Source of the DNA: Daphnia carinata
Lineage: Eukaryota > Arthropoda > Branchiopoda > Diplostraca > Daphniidae
Length of the DNA stretch: 64,000 nt
Assembly: GCF_022539665.2 (NCBI RefSeq)
Contig: NC_081337.1
Location: forward strand, 248,001 to 312,000
Direction: 5' to 3'
The translations under genes and the position numbers were made by a program. Under the pieces are notes generated by a model, which made no database searches, had not been told where the DNA came from, and saw nothing but the letters and a program-made list of their open reading frames with translations. Positions 55,585 to 64,000 of the stretch are shown piece after piece (position 1 is the stretch's first letter; each line of letters opens with the position of its first letter).

Positions 55585-56358
55585 AGGCCCAACAGCGTCT
55601 TCGGGGTCTTTTAAAGTGGTTCGACAGAGATCCGGCATTCGAAACCGATTATCGAGTCGCTATGAAGAAGACGATCGACAAGGGCTATGCCTCCATACTT
55701 TCCGAAAAGGAAACTGTTTCAGCAAGATATTTCCTAGCTCACCACGGCGTCTACAAGGGTCCTAAGCTTCGTGTCGTGTTCGATGCCGCCGTCCGTTCCA
55801 TGGGAAGTCTTTGAACGACGAAATTCTCAGCGGTCCAGCTCTTCAACCTTCTCTTCCAGCCGTCTTAACCCAATTCAGAGAAGGAGCCGTAGCGTGGGCG
55901 TCAGACGTAGAAGCAATGTTTAGTCGCTACCGACTTAATCCCTCCGACGCTGAATATTTCTGCTTTCTGTAGCAGGATCTTGCGGCTTCCAAAGCTCTAG
56001 TGTGCCGGATGAATCGCTTACCCTTCGGTGCTACGTGTTCTCCATTTATCGCCATCCACACCATTCGACGGGCCGCTATGGATGCAGAGGTAGGAGAAGA
56101 AGTCGTCAACGCTGTCAAGACGAAGATGTACGTCCACGATTATTTGGGATCAGCCACAACGGTCGACGAAGCCGTAAAGGAGGCTGCAACCGTAAGAAAA
56201 GCATTGGCTGCAGCTGATTTACATTTCCAGAAGTGGATCTCAAACTCTGTCGATTTCGTTCGGGAGATGCACGGGAAAGATGGGCCATCAGTATGTCCGG
56301 CGTCAGATTTGCAGCTGACGGATAGTGGGAGTGAAAAAGTGCTTGGAGTGGTTTGGAG
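55545..56358 (+). pseudogene. pol: BEL/Pao family 2 reverse transcriptase, truncated and mutated
   Basis: RYFLAHHGVYKGPKLRVVFD and WASDVEAMF are readable across frame changes (about 55570 and 55812). A TAG follows FCFL at about 55970, then RLPFGATCSPF homology (NRLPFGATCSPFIA). The active site reads KMYVHDYLG: the first catalytic Asp of YVDD is His, which should abolish RT activity. The domain ends at SEKVLGVVW, where Gypsy sequence takes over in frame. Confidence 0.88.
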
Positions 56359-57535
56359 CTTTCGGGACGATGACGGACAAGATCGTGTAAAGCAGTGGAA
56401 GCGGATCAAGCAGGGGATGATCAGCAACACTTCCAGGCGATACGGGAACTTTGTGCTGAAGGAAGGCTTGTTGTACCTGAGAATGATCAGGTTCGGACAA
56501 GAATTTGACCGGCTCTCGATGAGCCTACGGCGGGGCACCTAGGGCAAGCAAGAACTCTGGAGAGGGCTCGGCAGAGGTCTTACTGGCCGAAGATGGATAG
56601 AGCAGTGACCCGGTATGTCAAGGCATGTAAAAGTTGCCAGACACGGAAGCCGGATCATGGGAAGAAGAAAGGACGCATGGAGATCACGCAAGTGGGAGGA
56701 CCATTCGAGAGGATCGGGATAAACGTCCTCGTTCCATTCCCGCGATCACGAAGCGGGAATAAAAACGTGATCGTTGCCATTGACTACCTTACTAAGTGGG
56801 TAGAAGCGAGGGCCATACCGGATTCCACGGCTCTGCAAATAGCAAAATTCTTCGTCGAGGAAATTGTGTTGCGGCATGGATTTCCGCGAGAGCTGACGTC
56901 CGACCAAGGGAAGTGTTTCACAGCAGAAGTAGCCCGTGAGGTGTTCGCCCTTCTTTGACTTTCCCATCGGATGTCCGTACCTTACCACCAACAGGCCAAC
57001 GGTCTTGTGGAGCGACAAAACAAGACGCTGGCGACCATGCTGGCGATGTATGTGGACGAAAATCACGAGGACTGGGATGAATTCCTCGGGTTTGTCACCT
57101 TTGCCTACAACTCGGCGCGCCAAGATAGCACCAATCACACACAATTCATGCCGGTGTATTAGGGAATTAATTCCGACGGACCTGCTAGTGGCGACGGGGC
57201 CGAATCAAACAAAGCTTGCCGACCCAAAGGAACTGATGAAGGCGTTGTCTAATTTGAGGGAAGAGGTCAGAGATAGACTGGCCCTGGTGAAGCAGCGGTG
57301 CAGCAGCCAGAAGTCTCAGTATGACACCAGAGTCAGTGAGGCACCGGTATACGAACCCGGTGACCTGGTGTTAATCTTCTGGCCGCAGAGGAAGAAAGGT
57401 CTCGCTGAAAAGTTACTGCACCAGTACGTAGGCCCTTTCAAGGTGATCAGGCAGATCACTGAACTGAACTACAAACTTCGAAAGCCTACTGGGAAGAGAA
57501 CCATTGTGGTCCATGTTTCTCAAATGATGAGGTTT
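56359..57535 (+). pseudogene. pol: Gypsy 2 integrase
   Basis: It resumes before the zinc-binding domain (WKRIKQGM...GLLYLR; AGHLGQARTLERA-like in another frame; CKSCQTRK). The core has an ERIGINVLVPF start, in which the usual Asp of the D-V-GP motif is Asn, then AIDYLTKWVEA, LTSDQGKCF and the YHQQANGLVERQNKTL block with Glu. C-terminal VYEPGDLVLIFWPQRKKG and QYVGPFKV follow. Frame changes occur near 56540, 56957 and 57160. It is inactive. Confidence 0.85.
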
Positions 57536-58813
57536 GTTATAGAGTCGGATGACGAATCCGATGGCGTGGTGGAAGCTGAGACCGTGACGCGTGCCGACAC
57601 CAGCGAGGGATTACCAGAAGGCGATACCACGGCAGTGGCCGAGGAACCGGAGGCAACGATGGAACCGGAGGCGGCGGTGCGTACTGGCACGAGTCCTGAG
57701 AGATCGCTGGAAAGCGACACCGCGGCAGTGGTTGGACAACCCGAGACGAAAGGCGCAAGGAGAAAGGCGAAGCGCCGACCACTGGAATTGATAGAGGAGG
57801 AAGATTTTGGCGAAGGCCTACAAGTGGAAGAGGAGCCAAGGCCTGGGATTCAAGAGGAGGTGGAACCGCCACCGGGGCGTCCGATCCGACAAAGACGGGC
57901 ACAAGGATGGATGAAGAACATGCTGGTTTTATCAGTGATCTGTACCATTGGACAGATGGTCCAAGCGCATGAAATGAAAGGCAAGTTCGTGGTGACAGAA
58001 GGAGCTGTTTTTCATCCAGAGGGAACCCTAGCGTTAGGCGATTCCGAATGGATCGTCATTTACGACGTACCGACGAAACGCACAGAGCAGGTGATTAAGC
58101 GAATAACCAACTGGGTGGATGAGATGTTACGAGCTTTCGACAAAGTTGCGATGGGGAATTTTCCAATGGAAGTAAAGCCATTTTTAGAAGAACCTGCGTT
58201 CGACTTAGTCGAGATCAAAACAAGAGCAGAGCGCCGACGACAGGAGTTCAGAGAGCTAGAGAGAGCCCTGAAGGGCGATGGTACTCGGCAGAAGCGCGGG
58301 CTGTTCGACGCTGGAGGCAAAGTACTTAGCTGGTTATTTGGGACAACTACCACCCAGGAAATAGAATCGGTGCATTCAAGGCTCGATTCGTACCACAAGA
58401 AGGGCCTGGAAGTAGTACATCTTCTTCAGGAGCAAGCAACCCTCCTGAATGTCATGTTGGGACACCTGGCGGAACATGAAGCGGAAACAGACAGCTTGAT
58501 GGCGGCGTGGGGACAGATGCGCCGCGAACAAGCTCAGATGAGAAAGGTCTTCAACGAGAGCTGGACACACCTGTCGAGAGAATTGCTTTATCTCCAAAGA
58601 GTGGCGCGATCAATCGAGAAAGCTAATCGCGCATTGGACTGGACGGCGGAGGTCCTGCACGGCTGGCAGCCTGGGCTGGCGGACGCAGCAATAGGGAAGT
58701 TGTCACCTCTGATGTGTCCCCCGAATGTACTGACTCAAGCATTAGAGTCCGTTCGACAGGCGTTATCACAAGGATGGGGACTGGCACATTCAGGCATTTT
58801 AATTTATCTTTAA
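57536..58813 (+). CDS. env: Gypsy 2 acidic linker and envelope (F-protein-like) fragment
   Basis: The frame shared with the end of integrase continues open. An acidic Glu/Thr-rich region comes first. After about 57905 a hydrophobic, signal-like segment (MLVLSVICTIGQMVQA) opens an envelope region. A furin-type site RQKR sits at about 58290, directly followed by GLFD..GKVLSWLFGT, the arrangement seen at the fusion peptide of errantivirus Env and baculovirus F proteins. Heptad-rich helices follow. The Cys-rich part, transmembrane anchor and 3' LTR are missing: at about 58790 the sequence turns into tRNA-Gly 5' flank. Confidence 0.75.
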   Translation, partial: VIESDDESDGVVEAETVTRADTSEGLPEGDTTAVAEEPEATMEPEAAVRTGTSPERSLESDTAAVVGQPETKGARRKAKRRPLELIEEEDFGEGLQVEEEPRPGIQEEVEPPPGRPIRQRRAQGWMKNMLVLSVICTIGQMVQAHEMKGKFVVTEGAVFHPEGTLALGDSEWIVIYDVPTKRTEQVIKRITNWVDEMLRAFDKVAMGNFPMEVKPFLEEPAFDLVEIKTRAERRRQEFRELERALKGDGTRQKRGLFDAGGKVLSWLFGTTTTQEIESVHSRLDSYHKKGLEVVHLLQEQATLLNVMLGHLAEHEAETDSLMAAWGQMRREQAQMRKVFNESWTHLSRELLYLQRVARSIEKANRALDWTAEVLHGWQPGLADAAIGKLSPLMCPPNVLTQALESVRQALSQGWGLAHSGILIYL

Positions 58814-58848
58814 CGAATGCAATTGATAAAAGAAGAATTATATATTCA

Positions 58849-58919
58849 GCATCGATGGTTCAGTGGTAGAATGCTCGCCTGCCACGCGGGCGGCCCGGGT
58901 TCGATTCCCGGTCGATGCA
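58849..58919 (+). tRNA. tRNA-Gly(GCC)
   Basis: It is 71 bp. The acceptor GCATCGA/TCGATGC is perfect, the anticodon loop CTGCCAC sits in a CTCGC/GCGGG stem with minor wobble, the T arm CCGGG-TTCGATT-CCCGG is perfect, and the discriminator is A. It looks functional. Its 5' flank (about 58793-58848) is shared with the truncated copies at 41794 and 60155. Confidence 0.93.
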
Positions 58920-59266
58920 TTTTACGTCTAAAATTGACCCTTAGCACCCGTAGCAGATACAAGTTGTGCATGATCTGTTATCATAGTTCATCAATTAAGT
59001 AACCGTTACGTCATCACATTCGGGAACCGCGGGTAATTCCTGACATGGTATTGGCAAGATTCTCGTCTCTGAATAGAACCAAACGTTTTGCTAGCTCTCT
59101 AACAGCTTGCGCATTTTAATATACATTTTACAATAAAAGCATTGATAAATGTATTTAGTCACGTGTTTTTACACGCCCTTAAAATATGAGTAGTATTTAC
59201 CTAGACTTGTCTGCCTCGTTTGTCGTTGCAGCATACATTCACAAACAAAAACTTCAATAAGCCGTT
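58920..59266. other. Spacer between tRNA-Gly and tRNA-Trp-like, nothing recognised
   Basis: AT-rich, no ORF or repeat that I can support. Confidence 0.5.
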
Positions 59267-59338
59267 TGTTCTCGACATGAATTGAACACGCAACCTCCTG
59301 ATCTGGAGTCAGGCGCGCTACCATTGCGCTATGAAATC
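59267..59338 (-). tRNA. tRNA-Trp(CCA)-like, degenerate acceptor
   Basis: On the minus strand the D arm TAGCGCAATGGTAGCGC, anticodon arm CCTGA-CTCCAGA-TCAGG (CCA) and AGGTTGCGTGTTCAA match tRNA-Trp. The acceptor stem has two mismatches and the T stem several wobbles, so it is probably a pseudogene. Confidence 0.7.
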
Positions 59339-59644
59339 CTACAACAGTGATGGTGTTATAGTATGCACTAATTCAATAAGTTGAATGCATATATCACGTA
59401 TTCCATCCAATTAAATTGATCAAGAACGGCAATTTAACATTGAAATTGATTGGTAAGATGATTTAATTTCATTTTTTAAGAGTAATTAGATTTTGAAGAT
59501 TATTTAGGTTTTAAGTGAATAATTCGTTAAGTTTGTGAGGTTCTTTTAAGTAATGATCAACATGTGTGGTAAATATTGAAGAAACGTCACAGTGACGTTA
59601 AGCGGCAACCTTGGTTAACACACGTAATTATGATTAACTTATTC
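59339..59644. other. Spacer, nothing recognised
   Basis: AT-rich spacer between the tRNA-Trp-like sequence and the duplicated unit, with no ORF or repeat that I can support. Confidence 0.4.
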
Positions 59645-60744
59645 CAGGTATACTTGGCAGACGTTTTCTGTGCTTTCCAATACCGCAGAAGCAAATGCAC
59701 ATCGACAGTTCAACAGACTCTTTCCCATTAAAAGTGTGGTTGCTAAAGCACCTGTGGTGATAAAGTTGTTATTGGTTGAAGGTTCAAAGAAAACCAAGGC
59801 GTCTCGTGCTGTTAGGAAAAATCATTTCCTAATATTTGGCATCGATGCTTTTGTCCCAGTGTGCTATTGATGCATTTTAGTAACACAACAGTTACAAATG
59901 CTACGTAAGCCATAACTGGGACTCCGTAATACAGCGATCAGTTTCGTATAGCAGAGTGGCGCAGCGCAAGCGTGCTGGGCCCATAACCCAGAGGTCCGTA
60001 GATCGAAACTATGCTCTGCTAACAATGGATAGCTATTAAGTTATATGTAATACAATAACGTAAACAAAAATATTGTTTATTCCGTAGCCATTGAAATAGG
60101 CATTTTAATTTATCTTTAATGTATGCAATTGATAAAAGAAGAATTATATAAACAGCATCGATGGTTCAGTGGTTATGACATAATTTTATTTTCCTTACTG
60201 GAACAACCGTATATGGCACATGTAACGTAAGAAGGGCATAGACTGACATAAAGAATATTGCACATAAAACAGATATACAAGTAGATCATAGGATTACATA
60301 CATGAAAACGCTATGAAATGTAAAATATAAAAAGTATAAAGTATACAAAATAGAAAATAGAACACAGAATACAATACACTTTAGAGTACAGTTTTCAATA
60401 CTATTTACAGAGCGTTAAACGGAGATAGCGTGTTATATTTCTGTGTCGGGATCACTTATTGCAGCCAGGTCTTCTTTTACCATCTCCATAGATCCTTTAA
60501 TCGCCACCAATCTGGATTTTTTCCTGAATGGCGACCAGCTGCGTTGGTCAACACCTAGAGGAGATCGGATGTCGTCGTTCCGTGGATACCAAGAACCCAG
60601 GAAACCAAGCACTAGTGGTAGCACTTGTCCAATGGTTGCCTTCCAAGCAATTGATCCGAGTACGATTCTCGGTCATCGCAGAAAATTAAAAATTTGTTTG
60701 GTGAATTTCTTTAGGGCGTTGTCATTATGAAATGGATTTGTGAT
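59645..60744. repeat. 1.1-kb duplicated tRNA unit, copy B
   Basis: This is the second copy of 41284-42384 with scattered substitutions and almost no indels. It carries the iMet gene, the tRNA-Gly 5' piece (60155-60173), the conserved minus-strand peptide region (60433-60624) and a degenerate tRNA-Gly(TCC) 3' part (about 60630-60682). Confidence 0.85.
59950..60021 (+). tRNA. Initiator tRNA-Met(CAT), copy B
   Basis: It is 72 bp. The acceptor AGCAGAG/CTCTGCT is perfect, the anticodon arm CTGGG-CCCATAA-CCCAG is intact, and the T arm is GATCGAAAC. The D arm reads GCGCAAGC where GCGGAAGC is usual. It is the better of the two copies. Confidence 0.9.
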
Positions 60745-60767
60745 ACAAATCTTTTGATCAATATTAC

Positions 60768-60839
60768 GCGATGGTGGTGTAGCGGTTAGCATGGCTGCCT
60801 TCCAAGCAGTCGACCCGAGTTTGATTCTTGGCCATCGCA
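60768..60839 (+). tRNA. tRNA-Gly(TCC)
   Basis: It is 72 bp. The acceptor GCGATGG/CCATCGC is perfect, the D arm has the A box TGGTGTAGCGG, the anticodon arm CTGCC-TTCCAAG-CAG gives TCC, and the T arm CGAG-TTTGATTC-TTGG has a wobble. Discriminator A. It is probably functional. Confidence 0.9.
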
Positions 60840-61041
60840 CACTATTAAATATCTAATTAGAGAAATCAGTAACAACTGTCAACTGTTGTCCAAAGTTACA
60901 CAAAGGCAGAGGAAAGAAATGAAAAATCTAAGAGGAAAATAGAGTATTATGTTGTGCGAATTACGAATTTGCAATAATGTCGAATATTCATAGAAATACG
61001 TCTATGAGTTATATAGTATTAATTAAGAAATCTTATAGTCT

Positions 61042-61113
61042 TTCCCATACCGGGAATTGAACTCGGGCATCCTGGGTGAAAGCCAGGTATCCCAACCACT
61101 AGACAATATGGGA
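61042..61113 (-). tRNA. tRNA-Glu(TTC)
   Basis: Minus strand, 72 bp. The acceptor TCCCATA/TATGGGA is perfect, the D arm is TTGTCTAGTGGTTGGGA, the anticodon arm CCTGG-CTTTCAC-CCAGG gives TTC, and the T arm is CCGAG-TTCAATT-CCCGG. Discriminator A. It looks functional. Confidence 0.92.
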
Positions 61114-61292
61114 TTAGTCTATATTATTGTTGCACTAATCTGCATAATTTAACAATAACGCGCTTTTCCCCCTAGAGGGCAATCATGGGATCTACGGAAA
61201 CGGTATGTGTCCACTTCCACTACGGTGCACCAAACCCCGAAGACGAGGAAAACCCTTACCCAGTAGATTGGCATGCCCTTTTTAATATCTAT

Positions 61293-61684
61293 TGTTTCGT
61301 AGCTCTAAATAAGGGGAATTCAGAAGTTCTTTAAGTTGCGACTTCGCTGTTGTATGCAGCGAGTAGAATTGCCTTGTATTAATGACCAGTATTTGCAAGT
61401 GTGTATCAGCGTGTGGTGTCTGAGATAGCACGAGAGACAGTGTTTGCCACTCAAACTATGGGACCACACTACGCAAGTTTCCTGCAATTTAGTTCACGGC
61501 GGTCTGAAGGAACAGATTCACTAACGATAAACACGGTGATTACTTCAATGACAAATGGTACAGCAGACGAAAAGTTGCAAGATGAAGGCAAATATAGGAA
61601 AACAGAAAAGCGCCAAAACTAAACGATTAATAAACACGCGTTGCTAGATATTATAGGCTGCAGCGCTACATTTGCGCCGTAACA
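61293..61684 (-). repeat. 3' LTR of BEL/Pao family 2
   Basis: It is 392 bp on the minus strand, TGTTACGG...GAAACA, preceded by the purine tract GGGGGGAGAA. Confidence 0.87.
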
Positions 61685-61784
61685 TTCTCCCCCCGAATCC
61701 GTCGTAATCCGGTGGGAACAAAAAGACGGATGAGTTCGTAAAAAGGCGCAGTTAACAAGATACTTCAAGATTATCGCTGTGCGG

Positions 61785-63278
61785 TTAGATAGAGACGAAC
61801 TTCGTAGAGCTGGGCGCTTCCTGGGAGTCACCAGTCGTCACAGTAGGGGCTTGCTCTAATAAACACAGCCGATGGATGGCCCGGGAATAAACTCCGTCTT
61901 CCGTTTGGACCTTGACTACCCGAACAAGTCCATCGTCACCAGGGTAAACTTGGATCACTCGTCCAATTTTCCATTTTCCGCGAGGCAGATTTGGGTCGAG
62001 GAGCATGACGACATCTCCGATCGAGAGATTTCGTTGTGCAGCTTTCCACTTTTTACGCGGCACCAAGGACGGCAGATACAATTTAGTCCAAAGGTCCCAG
62101 AAAAGCCGGGCCATCCGCTGCACATATCTAAAACGCTCTCTAGGTAGAGCGTCGTCAAAGGAAACTGGCAATAAGTCTGTTGTGGGAGCGCGATTTAAGA
62201 AATCGTTCGGCGTTAGCGGCCGAAAATCCGCCGGATCCGAGCTAGCGTAAGTCAAAGGACGTGCGTTCAGGAAGCCTGCGATCTCCGCCAGCAAGGTGCG
62301 GAGCATCTCATCCGTGGGATAGCGCAGCCCTCCCTTTTCGATTTCTAATGCTCGGTACAGAGCTCCTTTCGTGGAACGTATCAAACTCTCGTGTGCTCCA
62401 CCGAAATGAGGCGATCGGGGTGGTTGGAAATGCCAGTCAATAAGCTTTTCGGTCCGAAATTTCATTAGTTTGGGGTCTTCTTTGAGATTCCGAACAAGGT
62501 CGTTCAATTCTCTTTCTGCTCCGACAAAGTTCGTTCCATTGTCGGAGTGTACGGACGCTGGCTTACCAAACAAGCCGATGAAACGCCTGAAAACGAGCAG
62601 AAAATCCTCTGACGAAAGTGACTCCGCCAAATCCAGATGCACAGCACGGGTCACCAAGCACGTAAAAAGCGCTCCGTATCTCTTGAGGACTCTATTTTGA
62701 CCCGGACTTGTTTCCAGAGGGCCGTAATAGTCCACGGCTGTATGAGTGAAAGGTGGCGAAAAAGAATTAAGTCGAACTGCCGGTAAGTCACCCATCATTT
62801 GGGCCGCGGGCACCGCTCTCTCCCTGATGCAAGACGGACAAAGCCTACGGGTCTTCTTGGCCACTTCCCTCCCCCGGATGATACAAAAATATTGGCAAAG
62901 CTTGGGAAACAAATAATCTGTGCCGGCATGATGCATTTCTTCATGTACGATTTTGACTATCTTCTCGGTTAATGGATGTTTGTTCAGCAGCAAAGGAGGA
63001 TGTCGATTATCGTACGGCAATTTGGATCGCCCGATACGTCCTCCTAAACGCAGTAAACCGTCTTCTCCAATATTTGGGCTGAGAGATAGAAGATGTGAAG
63101 CGGATGGAAGAGGTTTTCCTCGTTGAAGCGACTGGAACTCGTCGAAGAAAGCTTCCATCTGACATCTCTTGACCAGCTCTAATGCGTCAACTTCTAACTT
63201 TAAAAAGGAAGAGAGGTTAGTCTGATCTAGTTGGAACTCCGACCAGTCAAATGGATCCGAAGCTGCTCGAACATGGTA
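61785..63278 (-). CDS. pol: BEL/Pao family 2 integrase
   Basis: The frame is open from after a TAG at 63279-63281 to 61785. It has a zinc-binding domain (HHAGTDYLFPKL; CPSCIRERA), then a D-D-E core with Asp in HTAVDYYGPLE, Asp in HSDNGTNFVGAE and Glu in HFGGAHESLIRSTK, all intact. The C-terminal SIGDVVMLLDPNLPRGKW is typical of BEL/Pao. The frame is uninterrupted over more than 480 codons, unlike element 1. The stop is about 100 bp before the LTR. Confidence 0.92.
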   Translation of the reverse strand, partial: YHVRAASDPFDWSEFQLDQTNLSSFLKLEVDALELVKRCQMEAFFDEFQSLQRGKPLPSASHLLSLSPNIGEDGLLRLGGRIGRSKLPYDNRHPPLLLNKHPLTEKIVKIVHEEMHHAGTDYLFPKLCQYFCIIRGREVAKKTRRLCPSCIRERAVPAAQMMGDLPAVRLNSFSPPFTHTAVDYYGPLETSPGQNRVLKRYGALFTCLVTRAVHLDLAESLSSEDFLLVFRRFIGLFGKPASVHSDNGTNFVGAERELNDLVRNLKEDPKLMKFRTEKLIDWHFQPPRSPHFGGAHESLIRSTKGALYRALEIEKGGLRYPTDEMLRTLLAEIAGFLNARPLTYASSDPADFRPLTPNDFLNRAPTTDLLPVSFDDALPRERFRYVQRMARLFWDLWTKLYLPSLVPRKKWKAAQRNLSIGDVVMLLDPNLPRGKWKIGRVIQVYPGDDGLVRVVKVQTEDGVYSRAIHRLCLLEQAPTVTTGDSQEAPSSTKFVSI

Positions 63279-64000
63279 CTACTTGGTGTGCTTCAGTTCC
63301 AGCGTCGCGGCCATCCACGGCAGATCTTGAGGCCACTCCGACTCAGCTTTAAAGAGGAATTCTAGGCCGTCTTGCCAGCTTTTGGGAAACACTTCGTCAC
63401 CTATGGAAGAGCGTGTGGCGGCGTCCGCTGGATTCTGACGTCCGGGGACGAAGCGCCATTCTTCTGTCTCGGTTAGCGTTGGAATTTCGCCGATCCGATT
63501 AGAAACGAAAACCTGGTAAAAGGATGCAGTGGCTCTAATCCAGTTACGCACGGTGCTGCTGTCTGTCCAGAAGAATCGTCGCTGGGTCGGATGTGTTAGG
63601 GAGCTCTGAATGGCTGCGGCGATCCGGGAGCTAAGCAGGGCAGCGTTCAATTCCAGCTTTGGTACCGACAGCGTCTTTTTAGGCGCGAGTTTACGGCTGG
63701 CTTTCACCATCCGTGTTTGGACACTTCCAGAACGATAAGCATTGGGGAGTTACACCACCGCCGCGTACGCTTCTTCGGAAGCGTCTCCGAAAACGTGCAG
63801 CTGGGAATTTCCGATTTCAGATTGCTCTGAAAATAAACAACGGGGAATGGAGACCAAAACGAGCTCTCGAAGGCTGGTAAACCAGGAAGCCCACCAAGCT
63901 CGATCATTTTCGTCCACGGGATTAGACCAATTCAATCCTTTAATTCCGAGTTCTCGCAACCGAATTTTGGCCTTTACGACAAGTGGTGCAGCTATTCCTA
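63279..64000 (-). pseudogene. pol: BEL/Pao family 2 RT-RNase H connection and RNase H
   Basis: From the window edge the frame reads through AAPLVVKAKIRLRELGIKGL and HVFGDASEEAYAAVV to an in-frame TAA (63750-63752). It then passes VKASRKLAPKKTLSVPKLEL and FWTDSSTVRNWIRATA, to an in-frame TAG (63279). Only these two nonsense codons, without frameshifts, separate it from integrase. The RT core lies beyond the window. Confidence 0.88.

Larger units (their letters stand above)
53607..56358 (+). mobile_element. BEL/Pao family 2, 5' half (element 2)
   Basis: A 392-bp LTR, tRNA-Tyr primer site, Gag C-terminus, protease and half of RT are followed by an abrupt switch to Gypsy 2 sequence. Against element 1, about 1 kb of N-terminal Gag is missing between 54020 and 54085. 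It is related to but distinct from element 1 in sequence and LTR. Confidence 0.88.
48800..58800 (+). mobile_element. Gypsy retrotransposon 2 with envelope-like gene, rearranged
   Basis: Gag, protease, RT and RNase H occupy 49214 to about 53165. The integrase zinc finger, integrase core, an acidic linker and an F-protein-like envelope resume at about 56358 and run to about 58790. Between them lie inverted tRNA-Gly spacer DNA (53166-53290), unknown sequence, and the 5' half of BEL/Pao family 2. A TGTTGTG...CACAACA inverted pair at about 48800-48862 with a tRNA T-arm-like stretch marks the left end, but no LTR was identified. The right end is lost against tRNA-Gly flank. Confidence 0.8.
61293..64000 (-). 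mobile_element. BEL/Pao family 2, 3' half (element 3), continues past the window
   Basis: Minus strand: the RT-RNase H connection, RNase H, integrase, purine tract (61685-61700) and a 392-bp 3' LTR (61293-61684). The LTR is the inverted counterpart of 53607-53998. The pol frame is a single frame from 64000 to 61785 with only two in-frame stops, so it is the best-preserved pol in the window. Confidence 0.9.

Noticed and set aside
56936-57160. N-terminal 75 residues of the 625-aa ORF at 56936-58813
   Set aside because: They are the wrong frame over the integrase YHQQANGLVERQN block; only the later part of the ORF is meaningful.

Overview
The window looks like a transposon- and tRNA-rich stretch of an animal nuclear genome. 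An arthropod is likely, possibly a crustacean, though the species is an inference. The support is a multi-intron M13 (neprilysin-type) peptidase gene with short GT-AG introns, two BEL/Pao families, Gypsy elements (one with an envelope gene), non-LTR elements, an intron-containing MULE transposon, eukaryotic tRNA genes and a 5S rRNA fragment. No bacterial operon, RBS or CRISPR structure is present. Almost every long reading frame belongs to a mobile element and most are broken.

Layout. 1-1.25 kb: an unrecognised spliced ORF ending in a tRNA-Arg-like sequence, and a small ORF between 46-bp direct repeats. 2.93-6.89 kb (minus): a 16-exon M13 metallopeptidase gene with intact HEITH and ENIAD motifs but frameshifts and a premature stop. 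6.9-10.8 kb: nothing recognisable. 10.8-21.4 kb: tandem array (array A) of about 355-bp monomers, each carrying a tRNA-like block, split by a young BEL/Pao element at 11.766-18.013 kb (5-bp TSD ATATC, near-identical LTRs). 21.4-22.86 kb: array flank with two tRNA-like sequences. 22.86-31.5 kb (minus): a truncated Gypsy element into which a 3.87-kb MULE (23.302-27.173 kb, 627-bp TIRs) has inserted. 31.5-36.1 kb: array B plus the same two-tRNA flank, a second copy of the array A region, hit by a solo LTR at 34.512-35.154 kb. 36.1-41.0 kb: a decayed block with a Thr-rich envelope-like glycoprotein and an ankyrin-repeat protein. 41.3-46.6 kb: a tRNA/5S neighbourhood with an initiator tRNA-Met, a Tx1-like LINE ending in 5S rRNA sequence, a tRNA-Glu fragment, an R2/NeSL-like zinc-finger LINE ORF and tRNA-Asp. 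47.0-48.7 kb (minus): a decayed coiled-coil gag. 48.8-58.8 kb: a Gypsy element with an F-protein-like envelope, broken by tRNA-Gly spacer DNA and by the 5' half of a second BEL/Pao family. 58.8-61.1 kb: tRNA-Gly, Trp-like, iMet, Gly and Glu, including a second copy of the 1.1-kb iMet unit. 61.3-64.0 kb (minus): the 3' half of the second BEL/Pao family.

How the parts relate. Two repeat systems organise the window. One is the tRNA-like satellite, duplicated as a block. The other is the true tRNA cluster, whose spacers recur at 41-42, 46, 53 and 59-61 kb. Retroelements have inserted into both, and the insertions can be ordered: satellite before BEL 1 and the solo LTR, Gypsy 1 before the MULE. 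The only features that look functional are several tRNA genes and, less surely, the MULE TIRs and the BEL 1 LTRs.
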